Positions 47,329-59,036 of a stretch of DNA of 64,000 nt are shown here, piece by piece (within the stretch, counting starts at the first letter, position 1; the number at the start of each line of letters is the position of its first letter). Source of the stretch: Adiantum capillus-veneris (lineage: Eukaryota; Streptophyta; Polypodiopsida; Polypodiales; Pteridaceae). A program made the position numbers and the translations under genes. The DNA is taken from the NCBI GenBank assembly GCA_014529385.2, contig CM043942.1, positions 36,672,469 to 36,736,468 of the forward strand. Direction: 5' to 3'. The notes below the pieces were generated by a model that had not been told where the DNA came from, ran no database searches, and worked only from the letters and a program-made list of their open reading frames with translations.

Positions 47329-49860
47329 CTCCCCCCTTCCTAATTTGGTGCACGTCCTCGTGTGCCGGTGAAGCAAGACACGGTGACATGGTAGAAAGCA
47401 AGTCCATGGAAGAAATGTTGAGCTTCAAAACATAAGAACAAGTAATGAGCATCAAAGGCCACCAAGAATGAATAAAACATGAAGCATAAATGAACAATCA
47501 TGCAAAGTGATTTTTTGCTTCTAAAAGATGGGTCAATCATAGTCAAAAACTAAACAACATAAAGCAAAAAAATACTCAAACTATTGTGAAGATTAAACCA
47601 CTTGAAATTTCATTTTTATGCATGAAACACAGTAATCAATTATGACCCTAGGCTAATGAAAGTTCATAAACCTACTAGCTTAAAAACTATGTGAGCAATC
47701 TTAATAAATCATTCAAGTCTATCATGTCTATGGGCTATAAAAAAGCTCCTAATCTATTAGTACATTGTCAAAGTTTTCTGAAGCTCATGGAAGTTTTGAT
47801 TTAGTCATTCATTGAAAAATTTAAGCACAATACAAGGCTACCACCCCAAGGCAAGTTTAGGTGCGACTCTCAGCTCCTTGAACCCTCAAGAAGGTGTTCC
47901 AAAAACCTACTAGCTTACCAAGGCGACGGCTAACCCCTATCAACCCAGGCATCGGTTTAGGGCCTTGACCAAGCGAGCCAAGGTGATTCCCCCACCTGCC
48001 AAGTGCCAATAAGATGCTAGGCCTCTCATAGACACAACATAACATAGAATTTTTATTTTCATGTGCCTTAGTAGCATTTTTGCTACTTTTTTGGACACTT
48101 CTTTGCTTCATGGTTCATTTTTTAGCACATTTTTTGCTACATATGAGATACTAATGGCAATTGGACTAAAAAAAGACTAAAGCCTAATCATAGCCCTAGG
48201 TCATGACAAAAATGAGTGGAGTATTAAGACTATCACTAAGAATCTAGAACTAGCAAGAAATGAACCTACATTAACATAAGGTCAAGGCCAATTACCTATG
48301 ATTAGCACATATAAAACTTAATTTTTTGATGAGTTAATTTTCACAAAGCAAAGTGTTGAAACTTTAAAATTCCAAGCTTTCTAACATGAAAAAACCATAG
48401 CTTAGAAGCAAAATTTCACTTAAACCAAGCAAGAGAATGAAGAGATAAAAAGAGCAAAATCATGGAAGGATTACACCTATTCATGCTCTTTGTGCATCCT
48501 CGAGCAAGCATTCCCTTTGTGTAGGGAAGTCTCTTGATCCTTTTTATTTGCAAAAGAAGCCTTTTGAAGCTAAGTGTAAGCACAAGCTACAAAAGCCAAT
48601 TATTGAAATCCAAAAGCACACAAAAAACATTAATGAAAACCTAAAGCTAGGGTCTTGCATACCCGAATTTGCCAAAGGAAAAAAACCCAAGGGAAAAAAT
48701 GCCTTTGGTTATGCACATGATGCTCTAAAGTAGAAAATTTATGCATACACAACAACAATGAGAGAGATAAAATGCTTCTACATAAGCAAATTTTGCAATG
48801 ATTACCATCTCTCATGCATGATTCAAAGTCGATTAATTTCTAGCCCAATGAAATATGGAAAAACAAGCTAAGAGCTGAAAATAATGCAACTTTTGAATGA
48901 AATGAAGTGGCTCTCGAAAGCCAAATTTTACATTTTAAAGATTTTCAAAAAGTTAGCTAACAACTAGCTCACATGAGATTTTTCATTTTTGAACGCAATC
49001 TATGAGCTAGAGATGACTGCAACTTGATGAAACGAAAATGAATGGCTCTCACTAGCCAAATTATGTACTTGAAAGCTCAAAAAGTTGGCTAAACACTAGC
49101 TCAAATGAAAAATTTTGCATTTTTAGACCAAGCTATGAGCTAGCATTACAACTTTAATCCAAACATGGAATGGCTCTAATTAGCCAAATTTTGCAATGAT
49201 GACCCCTTCTTGGATCATTTGGAATCACACACCTGCCCACATCACTTTACAAAAGTCTCAAATCATTAGTGCTCTTTAGCTTTTGAACATCCAATACAAG
49301 CACTAACGGAATTCACAATCAATCATAAGCCCAAAATTTTAATGTTCATTCTTGGCCATCAAAACAAGCTCAATTTTAATGCTTTCAAATAATTTCTCAT
49401 TCAATTCAAGCATTCAAAAATGCACAAGCAATGTTAAGTTTAAGCACAAAGTACGACCAAGCAAGCACATCTCATCATCTAGTGTAACTCTCACATGAAG
49501 CTTGTATGCTCGCCAAAAGGATTTGTAGAGTAATGAAAATTCCAAAGAACTCGATTATCAAATTATGCACAAGACACGAGCATAGCACACAATCAATTGA
49601 AGCCCACTCCCTTGCTCTTTGATATTAATGTAGCATACATAGCATAAGCATATGATGCAGTAATTTCCACGTCTCTTGCAGCCGTCGATGCCCAATTTTG
49701 TGTAATTGGCCATGCCGCATCAAAATAAAGCTTGACCATTAGTGCATCAAAGCATTGATGCACTCTCCTCTCAAAAGCTTGTTGTGAGTTGAATTTGAAA
49801 AGTACATCTTTTCGCACAAATGAGGGTGTGAACCTCCTTTTATGTTATTTTCTTTTTTTT
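47329..49860. other. AT-rich sequence without recognised gene, with tandem units near 48.9-49.2 kb
   Basis: Possibly the body of a large non-coding element belonging to the LTR at 46377-47328. At about 48890, 49020 and 49150 a unit of about 130 bases is repeated: a TGGCTCT..AGCCAAATT word, then AAAAAGTTRGCTAA, then ACTAGCTCA..TGA, then CTATGAGCTAG. Copies are diverged. Confidence 0.55.
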
Positions 49861-50417
49861 TCATCTCAAAAAAAGGATGGCTTTTTCGAGTAACAACTCC
49901 TTTTATTTTATTTGCTTATTTTTCATGGCGACTTGGCAGGGTGCAGTCCGGGGAGGAGTCGAGAGGCAACATCGAGTGAAGACCAAGGCTCTGTGTGTGT
50001 GTGTGTGTGTGTGTGTCTGTAGAAGAAGCCAAGAGCAGCTAAGGCGGGGTGGGCCACAGACGGCAAAAGAAGGTGTAGGCAGCAGGATTGAGTAGCACAA
50101 AGAGCACCGCAGGTATTGCAGGCATGAAAGGCGGAGAAAAGGTATAGGTGCACTGCGAGAGCAATCTCCAAGAGGCAGTCGTGTGTGTCTGTCGTGGTGT
50201 GCTCACTGCCTGTTTTAATGGCGCTTTTGAAAATTAGTGTGTGTGTGTGTGTGTGTGCGCTGACCCAAGCCAAAAACTGGCAGCTGGGGCCCGTCGGCGA
50301 GTGGCTCTGGATTGGCCCAGGTAAGCTATACAGGGAACACACCGAGTGTGTGTGTGTGGGGTTTGGACAGAGCTGGCCAGCTTTTGTGAAGGGCAGGGCA
50401 CATGCTGCAGCCCGCCA

Positions 50418-50530
<113 letters not shown>

Positions 50531-50584
50531 TTGGAAGCGATGAGCGCCTCAGCAGAAGATTAGTGGGTGTGTGAGCATCGAAAG

Positions 50585-50919
50585 TGTAAAAGTAACTTAT
50601 GATTTTAATAAGTGTGGACTTCCTTTCCACCTACCTCTATTCCCTAATTCCCACATGGACCCCTTTTTATCTATGCAAGTCTCAACATGTGTCTATTCCC
50701 ACCTACCTATAATTCCCATGTGATGGATAATCCTCACTCCCTCAACTTGTATATAAATCCCATTAGCTGCCCTCGTTTGTAACAAGGTCTTCACTCTCCA
50801 TTCAAGTGCAATCTATTGTCATTGCTCTATTTCTATCTTGCACTCTCTTATGTCTTGACATTAGCATATTAAGTAATAGTGATATTAATCACATTTAAGT
50901 TAATCTTTAAGTTCTCACA
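50585..50919 (+). repeat. Copia C 5' LTR
   Basis: 335 bases, TGTAAAAGTAAC to GTTCTCACA. It contains the TATA box TATATAAAT at 50750-50758. Confidence 0.95.
50750..50758 (+). promoter_or_regulatory. TATA box of copia C 5' LTR
   Basis: TATATAAAT in the middle of the 335-base LTR; the same word occurs in the 3' LTR near 54599-54607. Confidence 0.65.
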
Positions 50920-50961
50920 TGGTATCAGAGCTATAGAGCTTAAGATTAATTTTTCTAAATA

Positions 50962-52128
50962 GTGCTAAGAGTCTTCCATCTCTCTAGTCCACACTCAAAG
51001 CCTCACTCTCCATTCTTTTCAAGGAATTCGGAACCTCGAAAGATGGCCGAGTTAACTTCTTCATCTTTCACATCCACCTACAAGCCCCGCTACATTATCG
51101 ACAAGCTTAATGGCACTAACTACCAAGTGTGGAAGATTCGGATGGAACTCTACCTCACGCAGCTGCAACTTTGGGACGTCACGTCAGGAGTCGAAGAGCA
51201 ACCTGACCACCCCAAAGACCCCGAAGACAAAGATTCAACATACTTCATCGACACCTATAATACTTGGCATATTAGAAACAATAGTGCCAAGATGGAGCTC
51301 ATTCTCCATTGCCAAGATCGGCAAGTCCAAATGGTGAAAAAGCTAACTACTACTAGTGCCATTTGGAAGTTCTTCGAGAAGAACTATGAGCACACTGACC
51401 TCGTCTACCAAGTTTCCCTGATCAAGAAATTGGTAAACACTACCATGCAAGAGGGTCAATCATCCTCCAAGTTTTTGGAGACGTGGCAAATACTTCTAGA
51501 TGAAGTACTTATCTCAGGGCTTGCCATCCCTGAAGATCTTCAAAGTATGCTCTTATTGGCTTCTCTACTTGCATCATGGAGAGCCTTTATCACTACACAA
51601 GCCACCACGGCTAACTTGCAGCTACAAAATCTTGTAGCCAAGATCCATCATGAGGAAACTCTTCGCGACCACACTAGCAGCTCGCAGAAGTCCACAGTGC
51701 TTGTCACTATGACAAGAAACTCACGCCCTTACAATGGCAAGAAGCCTCAATATTCGTGCCCTCCTCGACAGCACAATAATTCTCGAAGAAAGTCGCACTT
51801 TCAAAGCCACCACAATCACCAAAATTCAAAGCAATGCGCCAACTATCATCGCTTTGGACACCTCACAAAGGATTGTCGGCAACCACGCAATCAAGGTAAT
51901 CGTCCTATCTCTCACCCTAATCTATATCCTTCTTACTCTCAAGGGGGAACATGCCATGGCCAACCATCTCCTTTTATTTATGGTCAAGCTCATTATGCTG
52001 ACATATCTACTTATGATAGCCCATCTTATCCTTTGCAACTATATGCCACCACTATAGCTACTTCATATCCCGATATCTGGCTACTTGATACGGGCGCCAC
52101 CCATCATATGACATATCACCTACACTAG
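50962..52128 (+). CDS. Copia C Gag with protease active site, ended by TAG
   Basis: 388 residues. A copia capsid (UBN2-like) domain lies at about residues 30-240 (LNGTNYQVWKIRMELYL, WKFFEKNYEH), with a basic linker and a zinc knuckle at about 290-305 that reads CANYHRFGHLTKDC: the second Cys of CCHC is Tyr. The protease motif WLLDTGATHHMT follows at about 372-383. A TAG at 52126-52128 interrupts the frame; the same frame continues without another stop through integrase. A start upstream of KMAELTSSSF, at ATG 51043, is also possible. Confidence 0.88.
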   Translation: MLRVFHLSSPHSKPHSPFFSRNSEPRKMAELTSSSFTSTYKPRYIIDKLNGTNYQVWKIRMELYLTQLQLWDVTSGVEEQPDHPKDPEDKDSTYFIDTYNTWHIRNNSAKMELILHCQDRQVQMVKKLTTTSAIWKFFEKNYEHTDLVYQVSLIKKLVNTTMQEGQSSSKFLETWQILLDEVLISGLAIPEDLQSMLLLASLLASWRAFITTQATTANLQLQNLVAKIHHEETLRDHTSSSQKSTVLVTMTRNSRPYNGKKPQYSCPPRQHNNSRRKSHFQSHHNHQNSKQCANYHRFGHLTKDCRQPRNQGNRPISHPNLYPSYSQGGTCHGQPSPFIYGQAHYADISTYDSPSYPLQLYATTIATSYPDIWLLDTGATHHMTYHLH

Positions 52129-53751
52129 CTATCCAACATCACTTATCTAGAACACCCTCTAGAAGTATGCCTCGGTGATAACAGCATCCAGCTCGCCAAA
52201 GCCTATGGAGATGCTCTCATTAACCTACCTAATGGCCTACACACCACTATTTCTCACGTATATTATGTCCCTGGTCTCAAGAAAAATCTCATCTCTGTCA
52301 GCGAGCTAACCGACAACGGCATCATCATCAAATTCGTGCAAGAAGGCTGCCACATTTCGGCACTAAACAAAGATAGTCAGTATGTCACACTTTTGGGACC
52401 CAAAAATGAGATTCTTTATCCATTGGGTGACTCATCACCTGCACATGCATCTGCATCATCCATAAAAACACAAGAAAACACACTCAAATGGCATTATAGA
52501 CTAGGACATATTTCTCAACATGTTTTGCACCAACTCACTCATCGCCAACTTGCACTAGGTCTTCCCAAGCACCTCACTCACATCACACTTTGTGAGGGTT
52601 GCATTCTTGCTAAAGCACATCATGTCCCATTCCCCACTTCATCATCACGAGCCACTGCACCTCTCGACCTCATCCACTCTGATGGTTGTGGCCCATTGCC
52701 TGTCAACTCCCTCACTGGCAGTAAGTATATGCTTACTTTTATAGATGATTTCTCAAAATACACAACTACTTACTACATGGCCGAGAAATCCTCAACCTTC
52801 TCTCATTTTTGCACATTCAAGGCATTAGTTGAAACTAAACATGGCTGTCATATTAAAACTCTCCGCACAGATCATGGTGGGGAATACACTTCTCATGCAT
52901 TCAAAGATCTATGTCTTTCTGCTGGTATTCGACATGAATTCTCCATCACCGACCACCCACAACAAAACGGTCGTGCCGAGCGCAAGAACCGCACACTATT
53001 TGAAGCTGCTCGTGCCATGCTTCTTCAAGCTAGCCTCCCAGACACCTATTGGGAAGAAGCTACCGCCACTGCATGCTACATTCAAAACCGCATTCCATCC
53101 ACCCGCAATCCTACTACTACACCCTACACCCTCTGGCACGGTCACCCACCTCATCTTGGCCACCTTCGCATCTTTGGAAGCATTGCATACCCACTTGTGA
53201 CGCAACCTTTATCAAAACTAGCACCACGTGCTCAACGCACAACTTTTGTGGGCTATGGTGATCGCTTTGGCATCAAGGCATACCGCCTCTATATCCCAGA
53301 CCATCACAAGTTTATCTTTGCCCGCACCGTCGTCTTTGATGAAGAATTCATCATCTCAGGAAAATCTTCTCATCAATCTTTGTTGACGGCCTCACCCACA
53401 CACACACCCATGCAAATTTCCCACCCTTCTAGGCACAACCTTGAGCCTCCCTTAACCATCCAAAGGCCTTTCCTCATCACCCATTCACCTCCTCGTGTCT
53501 CGCATTCTCATGCACAGCCAATCGGCAACACTCTTGCACCACCTCTTGCACTCATCTCCTCACAGTTGACACCATCACCAACACCGTCCATCCCGACTGC
53601 CGCTACTTCCATCACACCGCAGACACTCGGTGCTCCACCTCGTGAGCTCCCATCACCTTCACTACCGGTCTCACCCTTTTTTCCGCAACTCCCACGAAAC
53701 CTTGCCAGTTACTCCCATCCCAGAAGATGTCGACAAATTCGAGCCTCATAG
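52129..53751 (+). pseudogene. Copia C protease remainder, pre-integrase and integrase
   Basis: In frame with Gag after the TAG. It contains the HVYYVPGLKKNLISVSEL block, the zinc motif (HYRLGH ... CEGCILAK) and the integrase core with DLIHSDGCGPL, FIDDFSKYT, TLRTDHGGEYT, and HPQQNGRAERKN with catalytic Glu. Then come NRIPSTRNPTTTPYTLWHG and the C-terminal FVGYGD..GIKAYRLY block, followed by a Pro/Ser/Thr-rich linker. The open part from Met 52336 is 471 residues. The frame shifts near 53700 into that of the RT start. Confidence 0.92.
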
Positions 53752-54325
53752 ATCTACTTCTGCCACCTCGCCATCGCAACACACTTCGGCTATACACTTG
53801 GACCAAGCTGCCTCTAGCTCACATGGTCGCACTTGCTCTCTTCGTGAGATTTATGAAGCCACCAATTTCTCTACTGTCCTTAGTGATGAAATGATTCTTG
53901 AACATCCACAAGAGCCTCTTGAAGATGCCCTTCCCCTCTCTGTTCTCGATGCCCTCGTTTCTAGCGAGATCAAGGAGTGGCATGCCGCCATATTGGATGA
54001 ACTCCAAGCCCTCGAAGAAGCTATCACTTGGGAGCTTGTGCCACCTCCTAAGAATCATAACATTGTCTCTTGCAAATGGCTATTAAAGAATAAATACCAC
54101 CCCAACGGCTCAGTTGATCGCTACAAGGCACGCCTTGTCGCTCACGACTTCAATCAACAACAAGACTACAATATCTACATGTGGAAAATCTCTAAAGGCA
54201 TGGCTATCTTAGGCGCATCGGATGACATTCCTCTTCTTGGCACATCGGAGTACATGATTCTGCGAGCGATTGACTACATCTCTCACGCCTCATCTTGTAA
54301 TTTTAGTTTGATCCCTACCGGATGA
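53630..54325 (+). pseudogene. Copia C linker and truncated RT
   Basis: Residues about 90-185 are the copia RT opening: EIKEWHAAILDELQAL, then WELVPPPKNHNIVSCKWLLK and DRYKARLVAHDF. Instead of the next RT block the frame continues with about 55 residues (IYMWKISKGMAILG...) that do not resemble RT, then a stop at 54325. Everything from the FAP block to the end of RNase H is missing and the PPT follows 100 bases later. Confidence 0.85.
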
Positions 54326-54433
54326 ACTTCTCATTGAGGGGGGATAGCATGTATCTACGACATGGCTACTTCACAAAGCTCTTTTGTTCATCAATCTCAA
54401 TGTTACAACGAGAAGTCCACCCTTAAGGGGGGA

Positions 54434-54768
54434 TGTAAAAGTAACTTATGATTTTAATAAGTGTGGACTTCCTTTCCACCTACCTCTATTCCCTAATTCC
54501 CACATGGACCCCTTTTTACCTATGCAAGTCTCAACATGTGTCTATTCCCACCTACCTATAATTCCCATGTGATGGATAATCCTCACTCCCTCAACTTGTA
54601 TATAAATCCCATTAGCTGCCCTCATTTGTAACAAGGTCTTCACTCTCCATTCAAATGCAATCTATTGTCATTGCTCTATTTCTATCTTGCACTCTCTTAT
54701 GTCTTGACATTAGCATATTAAGTAATAGTGATATTAATCACATTTAAGTTAATCTTTAAGTTCTCACA
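54434..54768 (+). repeat. Copia C 3' LTR
   Basis: 335 bases, same ends as 50585-50919, about three differences. Followed by GAAAG. Confidence 0.95.
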
Positions 54769-54773
54769 GAAAG

Positions 54774-55203
54774 GGCATGGTAGGGCCAGCACGACCTAGA
54801 TTTGGATCTGCGTCCTCAATGCAGTGTGCACGCTTATCGACAAACAATAGGCCCATGAACTCTGGAAAGGCTATGTGTGGGGTTCATAGTGCTCGCAGAC
54901 TCATAGTCGCAGGACTAAGCAAGTTGTGTGGTGGGTTTTTGAGGCAATGAAAGCTATGGGCTCAACCGAAGCCGTGTGTGTGTGTGTGTGTGTGTAGCAA
55001 GCACCGAATGGTCGGCAAGTGGGCAAGATGCTACTGAGTGTGGTGTGTCGTTTTGCTAGCGCCAAGCCAAAGCAAGTGGTGTGTGTGTGGCAAAAATGCC
55101 AAGCAAATCAGTGCAGTAGAGGAGGTGGGTGGGGTCGGCTCCGGGTCACAAGCGCTGCGAGCCAAGGTTGGCGGGCTGCGAATGTCGTCAATGATCAACA
55201 CGT
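54774..55203. other. GT-rich spacer between copia C and the gag-only element
   Basis: No gene. It contains a (GT)n tract at 54974-54995 and a GCGCCAAGCCAAAGC-like word near 55060 that recurs beside other GT tracts in the window (near 50258 and 63151). Confidence 0.5.
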
Positions 55204-56798
55204 TGATAGCCGTTTTTCAGCTCTCCATAATTGCCATAGTAAGCTACCTCACCCTACAAAATTCACCCAAACACTATGGCTATCCCTACCATTTCACTGT
55301 ACATAGGCGTGTGTGAGTTACGGGACTTTTTCCATATCTCCTTAAAAACCCTCAGCTAGCTAGTCACTGGGCTAGTTGAGCCAAAAAATAAATAAAATCA
55401 AAAAAATAAAATATATTATGGCCCATTTGTGTGTAAATATTGCATTATATATATGGCCTAAATATAGGGATTTTTATAATTATTTTGGTATTTTATTTAA
55501 ATATTTCTACTTAGGTGTGTGTTTTATTAAACCTATGTACACCTTCTTTCATCCTCTTACACCATAAGTATATTTTTTGCCAATATGTACATACTCTAAC
55601 CTTATATTTTTTCTTTATACAAATCACTCCCACATTTTCACCCTCACCCTCGTGAAAACAAAAAATTGATTTCTACTCATTGGTCACGTTTATTATATTA
55701 TTTACTTGCATACCTTTTCCTCTTTCACCCAAAATAATTCAAAGAGGGACCATATCATATGATTCCAATATCTTTCCATATCCATAACTCCTCCATATTT
55801 TTATTATTATTTTTACTCATTATTCTAACACCATGTGCTCATTGAGCTAAAGTCCATGAATAGTCCATACACTAGTCCCACCATGTATATATTTCTTTAT
55901 TCACCAATAATCCTCCTCTATGCATGGGTCAAGGGCAACTTGGATGCTTTGTATTATGATATGACAAAGGAGGGGCTCACTCTTGGATGCATTGTACAAA
56001 TTCAACAAAGGAGGGGGCCACTAAAAGACTTTTGCAGGCATAAAAAAAGGCTTTTTGGTGAGAATTTTGGCACCTATCTCCACTCCGAATTTGGAGCCAT
56101 GGTCAAAAGAGAAAATGTAGCCCACGCTCTGAATAATCACCTCAAATTTTTTCATGATTTTTGGAGCTACCAGCGGTGAGATATGATTTTTTGAGTGGAC
56201 CCCAGTCTGCCCACTTTTCTCACAAGTAGCTTTTAGTCTTCTCTCACCCTTCCACACACCTACTCACTCTTACACATCCCTCCCTCTCCTTCCCTCACTC
56301 AAACCTGCAATTTCCATGGATTCTCCCACCCTCTTCACCATTACCCCTTCTCTCTCATCCCTATAGTTCTTTTATGAACCTCTACATACATACACCATCT
56401 CTATGCCTCTCTCTATTATCTCCAAAGTACAATTCCATCTTAACCCTTATATATATACATAAATTCAGCATGTGTACTATGATTAACCTCTGCAAATCAA
56501 GAGATCTCATCAACGAAATTACCATTTTCATCACGATAATGAACCTTGGCGGCGGTGGCGTAAAGAAGAGAAGACGAAGAAGAAGATCGATAGTCATTTT
56601 GAGAACCTACACAAGTCCAAAACATCTTCAAGCTTCACCATCACAAGGATTTGCTCACTTCATTCAACCATCCACCTCATTCTACCCATTGTAAATGTAA
56701 CATTAACTTTCTAGTGATTACTAACCACTAACATACTAACACAAAATAGCCATTGACCCAACCATAAAAGACACCTCGCCTCAAGACATGTGTATAGT

Positions 56799-56852
<54 letters not shown>

Positions 56853-57862
56853 ACTTTCACCTTATCTACCATCAATAATGCTCTCTTCTGAGCCCACACC
56901 CATGACTCAAGCAGACAAAGAAGGCCCGCAATGTTTTGATATTCAAAAAAATCATAATCCTGATTTGTTAGCTTGTAAATTAGGATTTCCAATAATCTTA
57001 ATGAGGGGTCTCCAACCTATAAATAGGCCCCTTTCCTTCTTGTAAAACAACCTCCAACATCTCACATAGCACCCCAACACTCTATGCGTGAAGAGAGACT
57101 TAGGTGTAGCAACCACTTGTGAGCTTCACTCTTGGTGTGAGAGAAGCCTTCAAGCTACACATTGCAAGTGACAGAGCGTGAGTTCCACAAATCTCAAAAC
57201 CACTATTGTATATGCTCCTTCATCATCAATAAATTGAGGTTTGGTGCATCAAAGGCGTGATTCGACGTTCAAATCTTCGTCCTTCCATTTGTGCAATACG
57301 GTTTGGTGAATTCAAGGTGACTTGTGTATTTGAGTTTTTATCGGTTGATCTTGATTTTAGAAAGTGTTTTAGTGTGTTTTTCATTGCCATTTTTGTATCC
57401 ATTGTAAGAGGGTATTGTGGTGAGAGGTCTCCCACACCCTAAGACAGTGTGTGTGTGTTTTGGCAATGTTTAGCAATCACTAAGCATTGAGTGAGTTTTA
57501 TACATGTTCTATGATAGCATCATAACGAACCATCTCCATTTGCAAGTCACAAATAAGGTATTACGCAAGATCCTTTTCTCTCCCTCTTCCCTTTGCTCTA
57601 GATCTCTCTGGTCCAGTTTGTGTGTGTCTTGGTGTGAGGTTGTTTGTGTGTGTTGTGTGGTGCATCTTCTTGGTTGTGCCAAAATCTCTCTTGCGTCCTA
57701 GTTCGCATACCATAACTAGGTGGTGCCCCTATCTTGTTTGGGTTTGGTTGTGGGTTTGTTGTTGTGTTGTGCTTGTGGTTGCCCCAGCCCCAATTGAGCA
57801 GCACGGGAGCCTTGAGGGGTGTTTAGAGGTCGCCTCTCTTGTTGCCCGCCCCGGACCACCTC
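55204..57862 (+). repeat. 5' LTR of gag-only element
   Basis: 2659 bases, AT-rich in its first third. Includes a (CT)n tract at 56801-56848 and a TATA box at 57018. Small open frames inside (for example 55835-56179 and 56374-56694) are conserved in the other LTR only because the copies are young. Confidence 0.93.
57018..57025 (+). promoter_or_regulatory. TATA box of the gag-only element 5' LTR
   Basis: CCTATAAATAGGCCCC at 57016-57031 is a textbook plant TATA box about 840 bases before the LTR end; its twin is at 62188-62195. Transcripts would start near 57050. Confidence 0.75.
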
Positions 57863-57866
57863 AATT

Positions 57867-57886
57867 TTGGTGCCCCCACGGAGGAG
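57867..57886 (+). other. Primer binding site of the gag-only element
   Basis: TGGTGCCCCCACGG starts four bases after the LTR end. The TGG start fits a tRNA 3' end; the tRNA is not the initiator Met tRNA used by the copia elements and I cannot name it with certainty. Confidence 0.7.
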
Positions 57887-58163
57887 CGATTGTGTGCTTA
57901 GTGTTGTTGTATTCCATGAATGCTTGAATTTCAGCATAATCAAGTAGATTTTATGAATCATGAAAACATGTATGACCGAGTTTAATTTCAAGGAAACAAA
58001 AATTGATCTAGAATATGGTTCGGATTATGCATAACATAAGAAAGGAAAAAAACATTTTCACATAAAAGTCTAGAATTCATGTTGAAAGACCTTTCAAAAC
58101 TTTGTGTAGTTAGTTGATGATTGTTTGGAACTAATCTTTGTGTGGTTCTAGCATTGAGAGACT

Positions 58164-58910
58164 ATGACACGCTATGCCTTTGATGATATCCTAATCTTCT
58201 TTGGAAATCCAAAAGAATATGTTGATGATTTTCTTGTTGATTTTAGAATGGTTTGTCATATCCTTGGTAAAAGGGATGACATTGAAAAAGGGGATTTTCT
58301 ATTGCTATGCCTTAGAGGCAACGCTGAGCAATGGTTTTGGATTGTGTCTTCTCAGATTGAAGATGGATATACCCAAATTTCCAAAGCTTTGAAGGCCAGA
58401 TTCTCTAAAGTTCCAACAACGGAGAAAGCATGGGCTTCACTAGGGAGACTTCAACAACATGGTGAAGACTACTATGCTTATGAGGATATTTTTTCTCGTC
58501 AATGGGAAGGATGTGGATTTAGTTCTACATTTCCAGATTATGTAAAAATGGATCAATTTATTTCGGGTTTCTCTCCTTTCCTAAAGACTAAGGTTACTTG
58601 TAGTGGACCCTCTACCTTTGAAGAAGCAGTCACTATTGCCCGAAGGAGGTTTCACAAGTACTTCTATATCAAAAATGGTTTCCATCATGCTGGAAGAACC
58701 AACCCTGATGAAAATGTTTCTATCAAGGAGTCATCTCCTTTGCCATACTTGTCTCCTTCTACTCCGACAAATGTTGAAGAAGTTACTTACATGCCAACTG
58801 ATTATTCAAGTGCTAAAGTGTGTGGCCAAGATTCAAATGTGGAATCTCTTTCTTCTACCTTTATCACAAGCATGCAAAAATCGACACAAGATATCTCAAA
58901 ATGGCATTGA
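58164..58910 (+). CDS. Gag-like protein of the gag-only element
   Basis: 248 residues. The central part (about residues 5-160) has the Retrotrans_gag pattern: a helical start (FFGNPKEYVDDFLVDFRM), then LLCLRGNAEQWFW, a LKARFSKVPTTEKAWASLGRLQQ block, Y..EDIFSRQWEGCG, and MDQFISGFSPFLKTKV. No zinc knuckle is seen. Start at ATG 58164, about 300 bases after the primer site. It ends at two adjacent TGA codons; a downstream acidic stretch (58920-59040) is open in the next frame and may originally have continued the protein. Confidence 0.8.
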   Translation: MTRYAFDDILIFFGNPKEYVDDFLVDFRMVCHILGKRDDIEKGDFLLLCLRGNAEQWFWIVSSQIEDGYTQISKALKARFSKVPTTEKAWASLGRLQQHGEDYYAYEDIFSRQWEGCGFSSTFPDYVKMDQFISGFSPFLKTKVTCSGPSTFEEAVTIARRRFHKYFYIKNGFHHAGRTNPDENVSIKESSPLPYLSPSTPTNVEEVTYMPTDYSSAKVCGQDSNVESLSSTFITSMQKSTQDISKWH

Positions 58911-59036
58911 TGATTCAATAATGGATACATCCAACCTTTTGGTGGAGGATCAATTTCTAGTCCGAGCAGACGAAGCTTTTGTGCAACATGACTCTATGGA
59001 GAATGAAGACCTTGAAGGTAACCTTGATCTTATGGA

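Larger units (their letters stand above)
50585..54768 (+). mobile_element. Copia C: young Ty1/copia element lacking most of RT and RNase H
   Basis: Target duplication GAAAG at 50580-50584 and 54769-54773. Two 335-base LTRs differ at about three positions by eye (in the TTTTTATC, CTCGTTTG and TTCAAGTG words). A primer site TGGTATCAGAGC (50920-50931) and PPT AAGGGGGGA (54425-54433) are in place. Gag, protease and integrase are almost open, but the RT stops after its first conserved block and no YVDD or RNase H exists. It depends on another element for reverse transcription. Confidence 0.95.

Noticed and set aside
55835-56694. Frames of 114 and 106 codons inside the large LTR, repeated at 60994-61852
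   Set aside because: They are repeated only because the LTRs are young copies. They have no domain and lie upstream of the LTR TATA box.
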